Shown here: positions 1 to 4,555 of the stretch, in pieces
How positions within the stretch are numbered: the first letter of the stretch is position 1
Layout: the number at the start of each line of letters is the position of its first letter
DNA from: Nitrospira sp.
GTDB lineage: Bacteria > Nitrospirota > Nitrospiria > Nitrospirales > Nitrospiraceae
DNA: 5,422 bases
Assembly (NCBI GenBank): GCA_015904055.1
Contig: JABMDE010000037.1
Location: 19,678 to 25,099, forward strand
Direction of reading: 5' to 3'
The notes under the pieces: model-generated
Database searches by the model: none
What the model was told of the DNA's origin: nothing
The model's input: only the letters and a program-made list of their open reading frames with translations
Program-made: the position numbers and the translations under genes

Positions 1-40
1 TACTTATACCCACAGGCGGCAAGTGCACATGCAACACATG

Positions 41-95
41 AGCAGAACTCTGCCGAGAATGGGTCCGCAATTCAAGCAGAACTCACTTCAGAATG
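41..95. repeat. Imperfect 21-bp direct repeat upstream of pabB
   Basis: Two copies lie at 41-61 and 75-95, 34 bp apart start to start. Both begin with AGCAGAACTC and end with AGAATG; the central five bases differ (TGCCG against ACTTC). The spacing is close to three helical turns, and the pair sits 40-95 bp upstream of a candidate -10 box. It could therefore be a regulator site or a chance duplication. No protein is identified that would bind it. Confidence 0.3.
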
Positions 96-112
96 TCAAG
101 CATACATAGGCC

Positions 113-141
113 TGTTTCTGTAGCAGTCGCTGCGGTATAGT
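113..141 (+). promoter_or_regulatory. Candidate promoter of the pabB operon
   Basis: A good -10 hexamer, TATAGT, lies at 136-141. At the proper distance upstream (113-118) there is only a poor -35 match, TGTTTC. Expected transcription start is near 148, giving a leader of about 39 nt before the pabB ATG. The rest of 1-186 shows no gene. The call rests mainly on the -10 box. Confidence 0.35.
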
Positions 142-186
142 GACGTACCTTCTTCCTGTAGAATTGTCGCCACCAGGTCAACGCCG

Positions 187-1653
187 ATGCTTTCATCGAC
201 TCGCTTCCTACAAGGCCCTCCGTCGCCTCTTGTGGTGACGCTGCCGTGCCCGCCGGCAAGTCCCTTTGACCTCTACACAAGAATAGCCTCAGCGCAACGC
301 CCTTCCTTTCTTTTTGAGAGCGGCAACGGACGCGCGACAACAGGACGCTATTCATTCTTTGCCAGTGACCCCTATCAAACATTGAGTGGAAAAGCTGATC
401 AGTACCTGCAGCAACCGGCACAGGGCCACGAAAAGTCCGGACAGGCTCCCTTCCAGCATCTCGCCAGACTCGTCGGCAGCTCCCACATCATGCGGCCCCT
501 CGATGTCCCGCCCTTTTTCGGAGGAGCGGTTGGTTATTTCAGTTATGATCTCGTCCGCCAATTCGAACGGCTCCCGTCTGCCGCGCTCGATGATCTCGCC
601 ACCCCCGATCTTGAGTTTGCATTCTTCGATCTCGTCGCGGCACTTGACCATGAGCGAGACTGCCTGATGCTCATGTTCTGCCCGCCACTCGAGCGTTTTC
701 AGGGTGAGCCTCGTGAGAAACTATTCCGAGAAGGGCGCGATCGCCTGGCGGCACTGGAAGCGCGGCTGTCCAGCCCTGCCTGCACCGAAACCGATACCGA
801 CACACGAGGCGGCCTCGCATTCTCACCGGAACAACAACGGTCTTCCTATATCGATCGTGTCCACCGGTGTCAGGACTATATCGCAGCCGGTGATATCTAT
901 CAGGCCAACCTTTCTCATCGTTTTACTGTGACGGGAGATGCCTTTCCACCTCAGTCCGGATTGCAGCCGGATCTCCGTGCGTACAGCCGTGTGCGTACCC
1001 TGAATCCTTCACCATTCTCCGGACTCCTCCGTTTCGATCACACCAGCCTCATCAGTTCATCGCCTGAACGCCTCGTCCGTCTCAACGGACGCCGGGCGGA
1101 TACCAGGCCGATCGCCGGCACGAGACCCCGCGGAGAGAATGTTGCCGCCGATCTGCGGCTCGAAGACGAGTTGCGCTCGAATGAAAAAGAATGCGCGGAA
1201 CATATCATGCTGGTTGATCTCGAACGGAATGATCTCGGTCGGGTCTGTGATTTCGGAAGCGTCCGGGTCGATGAACTGATGACGCTGGAACGGTATTCCC
1301 ACGTAAGCCATCTGGTCTCTCATGTCGGCGGGACCCTGAGAAGCAACGCCACGGGGTTTGATTTGCTGAGAGCCTTATTCCCGGGTGGAACCATCACCGG
1401 CGTGCCAAAGATCCGCTGCATGGAAATCATTGAAGAACTGGAACCGGTTCGCCGTGGCCCCTATACCGGCTCGATGGGCTATCTCAGTTGGAGCGGCGAT
1501 TTGGACTTCAACATCTTGATCAGAACTCTCGTCAGAAGGAACGATATAGGGTACCTCCAGGTCGGCGCCGGCATTGTGGCCGACTCCGATCCGGCGCGTG
1601 AATACGAAGAGACCCTCCACAAAGCCCAAGCCTTTTTGAGCGCATTCGCGTAA
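187..1653 (+). CDS. pabB: Aminodeoxychorismate synthase component I (PabB), chorismate-binding family
   Basis: Predicted cytosolic enzyme that aminates chorismate to 4-amino-4-deoxychorismate, the first step from chorismate to p-aminobenzoate and folate, using ammonia from a PabA/TrpG glutaminase not present in this window. The 488 residues match the usual length of the anthranilate synthase I / PabB family. The N-terminal domain contains FLFES (41-45), the region of the tryptophan pocket in TrpE. The C-terminal chorismate-binding domain (about 215-485) contains DIYQANLSHRF (236-246), PIAGTRPRG (308-316), HIMLVDLERNDLG (339-351), FPGGTITGVPKI (398-409) and GAGIVADSDP (460-469). The ATG at 187 is the first start after an in-frame TAG at 121; a weak AGG lies nine bases upstream. 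A class IV aminotransferase/lyase follows 11 bp downstream, the usual pabB-pabC pairing, which is the main argument for PabB over TrpE. An oddity is Ala310 where E. coli PabB has Lys (PIKGT); PIAGT is the TrpE-like form, so anthranilate synthase component I is the alternative. Confidence 0.85.
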   Translation: MLSSTRFLQGPPSPLVVTLPCPPASPFDLYTRIASAQRPSFLFESGNGRATTGRYSFFASDPYQTLSGKADQYLQQPAQGHEKSGQAPFQHLARLVGSSHIMRPLDVPPFFGGAVGYFSYDLVRQFERLPSAALDDLATPDLEFAFFDLVAALDHERDCLMLMFCPPLERFQGEPREKLFREGRDRLAALEARLSSPACTETDTDTRGGLAFSPEQQRSSYIDRVHRCQDYIAAGDIYQANLSHRFTVTGDAFPPQSGLQPDLRAYSRVRTLNPSPFSGLLRFDHTSLISSSPERLVRLNGRRADTRPIAGTRPRGENVAADLRLEDELRSNEKECAEHIMLVDLERNDLGRVCDFGSVRVDELMTLERYSHVSHLVSHVGGTLRSNATGFDLLRALFPGGTITGVPKIRCMEIIEELEPVRRGPYTGSMGYLSWSGDLDFNILIRTLVRRNDIGYLQVGAGIVADSDPAREYEETLHKAQAFLSAFA

Positions 1654-1664
1654 TACCTACCGCC

Positions 1665-2546
1665 ATGTGGATCTACCTCAACAACCGGTTTGTGAAGGAT
1701 GCGGACGCCGTCGTCTCCGTCTTCGATCACGGGTTTCTCTATGGCGACGGGGTCTATGAAACGATCCGCTCGTACGGGAGCCGCATCTTCATGCGGGACC
1801 ACCATCTTGCCAGGCTCCGACGATCTGCCGATGCAATTGGACTATCCATGCCCGACCTCAACTGGCCGGACCTTCTCCATGAGTCGATGGAACGTAATCA
1901 AGTCGGCAACACCCAACACGATGCGTATCTGAGGATTACGATGTCACGAGGAGCTGGAGACATCGGTCTCGATCCAGCCCTATGCCGCACGCCCACCGTC
2001 GTCATTATGGCCAAACCGCTTCATCTCCCCTCCCCCGAACTGTACCGGAACGGCGTGACACTGATCGTCGCTGAAACAAGACGCAACCTGCCCAGCGCCC
2101 TTTCTCCCCAGATCAAAGCCACAAACTTTCTCAACAACATTCTTGCCAAACGGGAAGCCATCGCGGCCAAAGCATTCGACAGCATCTTGCTGAACTGGGA
2201 ACATCACCTGACAGAATGCACCGTCAGCAATCTGTTCTTCGTAGCTGGCGGATGCCTGCACACGCCCTCCGTTGAGTGCGGTCTCCTGGACGGCATCACT
2301 CGATCCATCGTGATCCAATTGGCAAGAGAACAGCACATTCCAACCCAAGAGGGCCGTTTCACTCCCACACAGTTGTACCAAGCCGGCGAGTGCTTTTTGA
2401 CTAACACCAGTATGGAACTCATGCCGGTGATTGCTGTCGATGGCAAACCGATCGGCACGGGGAAACCGGGCCCCCTCACTCAGAAGCTGCACGCACTGTT
2501 TATTGGAGCGCGAGAACATTTTTTGGAGAAGACTTCGCCTCGCTAG
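1665..2546 (+). CDS. pabC: Class IV PLP enzyme, probable aminodeoxychorismate lyase (PabC-like) or branched-chain/D-amino-acid aminotransferase
   Basis: PLP-dependent fold type IV protein of 293 residues, the normal family length. If PabC, it splits 4-amino-4-deoxychorismate into p-aminobenzoate and pyruvate; close relatives transaminate branched-chain or D-amino acids. Visible motifs are FDHGFLYGDGVYETIR (20-35), the PLP-binding lysine K151 in QIKATNFLNNILAK (149-162), the cofactor-contacting E184 in LTECTVSNLFF (182-192), GLLDGITR (206-213) and FLTNTSMELMPV (244-255). The region around K151 and E184 resembles D-amino-acid transaminase/ADC lyase more than classic IlvE. It starts 11 bp after pabB with no recognisable Shine-Dalgarno, so it is probably translated from the same mRNA. 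The adjacency to pabB is the main reason to prefer PabC; sequence alone does not settle substrate. No clear hairpin terminator follows in 2547-2612. Confidence 0.8.
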   Translation: MWIYLNNRFVKDADAVVSVFDHGFLYGDGVYETIRSYGSRIFMRDHHLARLRRSADAIGLSMPDLNWPDLLHESMERNQVGNTQHDAYLRITMSRGAGDIGLDPALCRTPTVVIMAKPLHLPSPELYRNGVTLIVAETRRNLPSALSPQIKATNFLNNILAKREAIAAKAFDSILLNWEHHLTECTVSNLFFVAGGCLHTPSVECGLLDGITRSIVIQLAREQHIPTQEGRFTPTQLYQAGECFLTNTSMELMPVIAVDGKPIGTGKPGPLTQKLHALFIGAREHFLEKTSPR

Positions 2547-2612
2547 ACTTCAAACTTCTTGTTTTCACTCCCATTTTCATTCTACCCAAGAGGCACGAGA
2601 TCTGCATTCTCC

Positions 2613-2640
2613 TTGACAGGTGATTGAAGACTGTTATCGT
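2613..2640 (+). promoter_or_regulatory. Promoter of the lytic transglycosylase gene, probably leaderless
   Basis: A perfect -35 TTGACA (2613-2618), a 16-bp spacer and a -10 TATCGT (2635-2640, 4 of 6 consensus) end six bases before the ATG at 2647. The predicted transcription start therefore falls on the start codon, and no Shine-Dalgarno lies upstream of it. This supports independent transcription from the pab operon and a leaderless message. Confidence 0.55.
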
Positions 2641-2646
2641 TTGACC

Positions 2647-3204
2647 ATGCTGAAACCCAAAAAACCTTTCCGCCTTGCCACACTCCCCATCACGATGGGC
2701 CTTCTGGTCACGAGCTCCCTTCTGACCGCAGCGCCCACTGCCCGTGCAGAGATGTATCAGTATGTCGATGCCAATGGGACCATTTCTCTCACAAACGTCC
2801 CGTCCGATATGCGGTACCGCCGAATCGATACCCTTTCGAATCGCCTCCACGCCACGATCTCCGAGCAAGAATTAGAGCCGATGATCAGCCGGTTTTCACG
2901 CCAGCATCAACTGCACCCGGCGCTCATTCGAGCCGTCATCAAAGCTGAATCGGGATTCGATCCTCATGCCGTGCATCCGATGGATCCGTTTCTGCCGATG
3001 GGCTTGCGCCATCAATACGCGCACCATTTCATTCCCCGTCGCATCGCCTCGGGCACGGAGAATCCGGCTACGGCTATGCGCTGCTTCCCGAGCGAACGCG
3101 AACTTGCCCCCTGCTTTATCGAATTTTGCTCCCCATCGAATCAGTTCCTGAATACGATCCGGCCCTTCCTCGACGAGAACCCGTACCGCCTCTCGCCGGC
3201 ATAG
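2647..3204 (+). CDS. Truncated secreted lytic transglycosylase (SLT family) with DUF4124-like N-terminus
   Basis: The N-terminal 109 residues belong to an exported peptidoglycan lytic transglycosylase, an enzyme that cleaves MurNAc-GlcNAc bonds in the periplasm. A signal peptide (basic MLKPKKPFR, hydrophobic 11-33) ends at a probable site after TARA (31-34). EMYQYVDANGTISLTNVPSD (35-54) resembles DUF4124. The SLT domain begins at about 78, with HPALIRAVIKAESGFDPHAV (90-109) holding the catalytic Glu (E101) in the ES motif. The GxxGLMQLMP-type motif that should follow is absent. From about residue 110 (nucleotide 2974) the reading frame is simply antisense to nadB, so residues 110-185 are not a real domain and the enzyme should be inactive. 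The ATG at 2647 is preferred over an in-frame GTG at 2620 because the signal peptide and the promoter both fit 2647. The break may be a deletion or an assembly error. Confidence 0.7.
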   Translation: MLKPKKPFRLATLPITMGLLVTSSLLTAAPTARAEMYQYVDANGTISLTNVPSDMRYRRIDTLSNRLHATISEQELEPMISRFSRQHQLHPALIRAVIKAESGFDPHAVHPMDPFLPMGLRHQYAHHFIPRRIASGTENPATAMRCFPSERELAPCFIEFCSPSNQFLNTIRPFLDENPYRLSPA

Positions 3205-3432
3205 CCCGTGTCCCGCTTTCACCGTATCCGTCAAATGGATCGCCACGTCGTCTTCTTCACTGAGTGCCACTGCCACGCCCCCTTGCGCAAAAATGGAGGC
3301 GCTCTGTAAAGGATGGCCCTTGGTGAGCATAATCACCCGGCCTTCTCGGCTGAGGTCGAGCGCTGCGCGGAGTCCGGCGACTCCGCTCCCGATGACAAGA
3401 AAATCCGCTTGTGGTGGAGTAGACCGCCGCAT
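2896..3432 (-). CDS. nadB: L-aspartate oxidase, truncated N-terminal fragment
   Basis: N-terminal part of the FAD-dependent enzyme that oxidises L-aspartate to iminoaspartate, the first step of de novo NAD synthesis (with NadA). Visible are the dinucleotide-binding DFLVIGSGVAGLRAAL (10-25), TKGHPLQSASIFAQGGVA (37-54) and REAAHSRSRILRARGDATGN (115-134). The last two match the conserved TKG...AQGG and RE(G/A)(G/A)HS..RI...DATG segments of NadB. Family resemblance ends at about residue 153 (nucleotide 2974); the last 25 codons are antisense to the transglycosylase gene. NadB is normally about 500-550 residues, so most of the FAD domain, the substrate-capping domain and the C-terminal helical domain are missing, and the fragment cannot be an active oxidase. 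The ATG lies 6 bp after the stop of the upstream lipoprotein gene with no Shine-Dalgarno, suggesting one transcript. Confidence 0.75.
   Translation of the reverse strand: MRRSTPPQADFLVIGSGVAGLRAALDLSREGRVIMLTKGHPLQSASIFAQGGVAVALSEEDDVAIHLTDTVKAGHGLCRREAVRVLVEEGPDRIQELIRWGAKFDKAGGKFAFAREAAHSRSRILRARGDATGNEMVRVLMAQAHRQKRIHRMHGMRIESRFSFDDGSNERRVQLMLA
2966..2980. other. Tail-to-tail junction between broken transglycosylase and nadB genes
   Basis: Plus-strand lytic transglycosylase coding is recognisable through FDPHAV (ending 2973). Minus-strand nadB coding is recognisable down to RQKRIHRM (its last codon at 2974-2976). The switch therefore occurs within a few bases of 2973. The two surviving pieces point toward each other and both lack their 3' parts, as expected from one deletion spanning the ends of two convergent neighbours, or from joining of wrong contigs. 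No insertion sequence, terminal repeat or target duplication is seen at the point. Confidence 0.7.
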
Positions 3433-3438
3433 GGGGTG

Positions 3439-3960
3439 CTATCGCGGAGCAGGCTTGGGTGGTGGAGTCTCGGACAGCGCCTGCTTCGTTTTCATGCCGA
3501 ACGGCAGATCGCCTTGAATATCGCGCAGGAGAACCGACTGGGTTCCGGCCCACTGTAGCCGTGTATGGCCTCGCTGCCGCATACCTGAATCCTCAGCATG
3601 CTTTTTCCACACGCCTTGCCAACGAACATACACGTCGACATTGTCGCCTTCGATGATGACCCGCTCGACTTTGAATTCGAGTGAGATCGTGTGAAAAGCC
3701 TGGAAGTCCGCCTCGACTTGATGCTGCAACGATTCGAGGTGGTCCGACGGCGCCATCACGGCTCGAAACTCGGAATGATTTTTCTTCTGATACGCATCCC
3801 GTAACGATTCCACCGCCCGATCGATACGCTGCATCCGTTCATGATCCGCAGGGTACTGAAGTGTCTTCGACGAACAGCTACCCGCAGCGAGGGCACACAG
3901 CACAACCCACCCGGCAAGCGATAGACTCGAACCAGCAAAACATACTCTTCTCAGATTCAT
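3439..3960 (-). CDS. Predicted lipoprotein, possibly NTF2-like fold; function unknown
   Basis: The 173-residue protein is not recognised as a named family. The N-terminus is basic (MNLRR) with a hydrophobic stretch (8-27) and a lipobox-like AAGSC ending at Cys29, so it is probably lipidated and anchored in a membrane, facing the periplasm. After a linker there is a helical region (about 42-88, MQRIDRAVESLRDAYQKKN then HLESLQHQVEADFQAF). Alternating strand-like segments follow: ISLEFKVERVIIEGDNVDVYV (92-112) and a Thr/Leu-rich stretch ending DLPFGM (151-156). Helices followed by a curved sheet, ending in a GD-PFG-like turn, resemble NTF2-like (SnoaL/DUF4440) proteins; this is a fold guess. The tail (165-173) is proline-rich. 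It lies 6 bp upstream of nadB on the same strand, probably as first gene of a transcript, although a lipoprotein has no obvious link to NAD synthesis. Confidence 0.65.
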   Translation of the reverse strand: MNLRRVCFAGSSLSLAGWVVLCALAAGSCSSKTLQYPADHERMQRIDRAVESLRDAYQKKNHSEFRAVMAPSDHLESLQHQVEADFQAFHTISLEFKVERVIIEGDNVDVYVRWQGVWKKHAEDSGMRQRGHTRLQWAGTQSVLLRDIQGDLPFGMKTKQALSETPPPKPAPR

Positions 3961-3967
3961 ACTGCGC

Positions 3968-3997
3968 AGTATAAGAAGGCAACGAACAGAGGGTCAA
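3968..3997 (-). promoter_or_regulatory. Promoter of the lipoprotein-nadB transcript, probably leaderless
   Basis: Read on the minus strand, TTGACC (3997-3992) is followed by an 18-bp spacer and TATACT (3973-3968, 5 of 6 consensus), then seven bases and the ATG at 3960. The expected start of transcription coincides with the start codon and there is no Shine-Dalgarno, so the mRNA is probably leaderless. This is the same geometry as the promoter at 2613-2640. Confidence 0.6.
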
Positions 3998-4057
3998 GGG
4001 ACGCTCTTACACGTCTACAGACGAAATGCTGCATAAGACGATAATGCGGCGGCAGGC

Positions 4058-4086
4058 TTGCATTTTGGACAGAAAGCCTCTAGACT
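4058..4086 (+). promoter_or_regulatory. Candidate promoter of the bS22-like gene
   Basis: TTGCAT (4058-4063, 3 of 6 consensus), a 17-bp spacer and TAGACT (4081-4086, 4 of 6) predict a start near 4093. The GGGAG at 4096-4100 then lies within a leader of about 17 nt and nine bases before the ATG at 4110. The hexamers are mediocre but spacing and position are right. The divergent region 3961-4109 also has a small palindrome, CGTCT-AC-AGACG, at 4012-4023. Confidence 0.4.
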
Positions 4087-4109
4087 CCGGCCCCTGGGAG
4101 ATACAAAGC

Positions 4110-4205
4110 ATGTCGAGTGTGTTGAAAAAGCGCCGGAAGAAAATGCGTAAGCACAAGTACAAGAAGCTGCGCCAGCGCCAAAAATTCCTTCGCCGTAAAA
4201 GCTAA
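4110..4205 (+). CDS. AURKAIP1/COX24-domain mini-protein (bS22/mS38-like ribosomal protein)
   Basis: A 31-residue, very basic protein (10 Lys and 7 Arg). It begins MSSVLKKRRKKMRKHKYKKL and ends QKFLRRKS. The pattern S-V-x-K-K-R-R-K-K-M-x-K-H-K-x-K-K-L is the AURKAIP1/COX24 signature shared by the mitochondrial small-subunit protein mS38 and the mycobacterial 30S protein bS22. By family knowledge it should be a helix bound to 16S rRNA on the small subunit near the decoding region; this role is inferred for the present organism. The start is supported by a GGGAG ribosome-binding site at 4096-4100. It is short enough to be missed by automatic gene callers with a length cutoff. The next gene follows closely on the same strand, so they are probably cotranscribed. 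Confidence 0.85.
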   Translation: MSSVLKKRRKKMRKHKYKKLRQRQKFLRRKS

Positions 4206-4221
4206 TTGCCGTCTACAATGC

Positions 4222-4227
4222 AGGAGG
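4222..4227 (+). promoter_or_regulatory. Perfect Shine-Dalgarno that selects a TTG start
   Basis: AGGAGG at 4222-4227 lies five bases before an in-frame TTG at 4233. It is the strongest ribosome-binding site in the window, where most genes have none. It lies downstream of the ATG at 4218, so it can only serve the TTG. Confidence 0.6.
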
Positions 4228-4232
4228 GCACC

Positions 4233-4451
4233 TTGGCCGATGGCAGAAGGGTTCGGATTCGCGTTCGGACAGTAAACTGCACGTACGTAGGTGATTTCTT
4301 GGTTCCTCCGATGCGCAATCGCATCTCTGACGCGCTTAACGAAGAGACGCGCATGTTCATCAGCCTGACTGATGTCGTCGTTGGCGATAAGGATCGGACT
4401 GACTTCATCGCGATCAATAAGAATCTCATCGAATCAGTTGCCCAACTCTGA
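4233..4451 (+). CDS. Small conserved-looking protein of unknown function
   Basis: A 72-residue protein when started at the TTG at 4233. Alternatives are the ATG at 4218 (77 residues) and a TTG at 4206 directly after the preceding stop (81 residues). The TTG at 4233 is chosen because of the perfect AGGAGG and because it gives a natural MADGRRVR N-terminus. The first half is strand-rich (GRRVRIRVRTVNCTYVGDFL), followed by PPMRNRISDALNEETRMFISL and TDVVVGDKDRTDFIAINKNL. The arrangement of a short barrel-like sheet, an R-I-S-D-x-L-N motif and a hydrophobic L-T-D-x-V-V strand looks like a compact single-domain family. I cannot name it with confidence and assign no function. There is no signal peptide or membrane segment. 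It sits between the ribosomal mini-protein gene (stop 27 bp upstream) and an ABC exporter. The 104-bp gap after it shows no clear terminator. Confidence 0.7.
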   Translation: MADGRRVRIRVRTVNCTYVGDFLVPPMRNRISDALNEETRMFISLTDVVVGDKDRTDFIAINKNLIESVAQL

Positions 4452-4555
4452 TCCTCGTCCAGTGCCGTTCTTGCCAGGCTACGTCTCACTCTTCAGACTG
4501 TGATGGACACTCGAACAGCGGATTTTGCCGCCTTCCTCATGCCTCGTGACCTGCC

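Noticed and set aside
187..1653. Anthranilate synthase component I (TrpE) as the main call
   Set aside because: PIAGT fits TrpE, but the immediate PabC-like neighbour and lack of any trp gene nearby favour PabB; kept as the stated alternative.
1980..2519. A 179-codon minus-strand open frame
   Set aside because: It lies wholly within the class IV PLP enzyme gene, which has clear family motifs; the antisense product resembles nothing.
2547..2612. A transcription terminator after the pab operon
   Set aside because: I looked for a GC-rich hairpin followed by a T run; there are T-rich stretches but no stable stem.
2974..3204. The transglycosylase tail (residues 110-185) as a novel domain fused to a lytic enzyme
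   Set aside because: The opposite strand of the same DNA encodes recognisable nadB motifs, so the tail is antisense read-through, not a domain.
4012..4034. Small palindromes (CGTCT-AC-AGACG and ATGC-T-GCAT) in the divergent intergenic region
   Set aside because: The arms are only four to five bases with centres too short for a hairpin; without comparison they cannot be separated from chance, so no operator is called.
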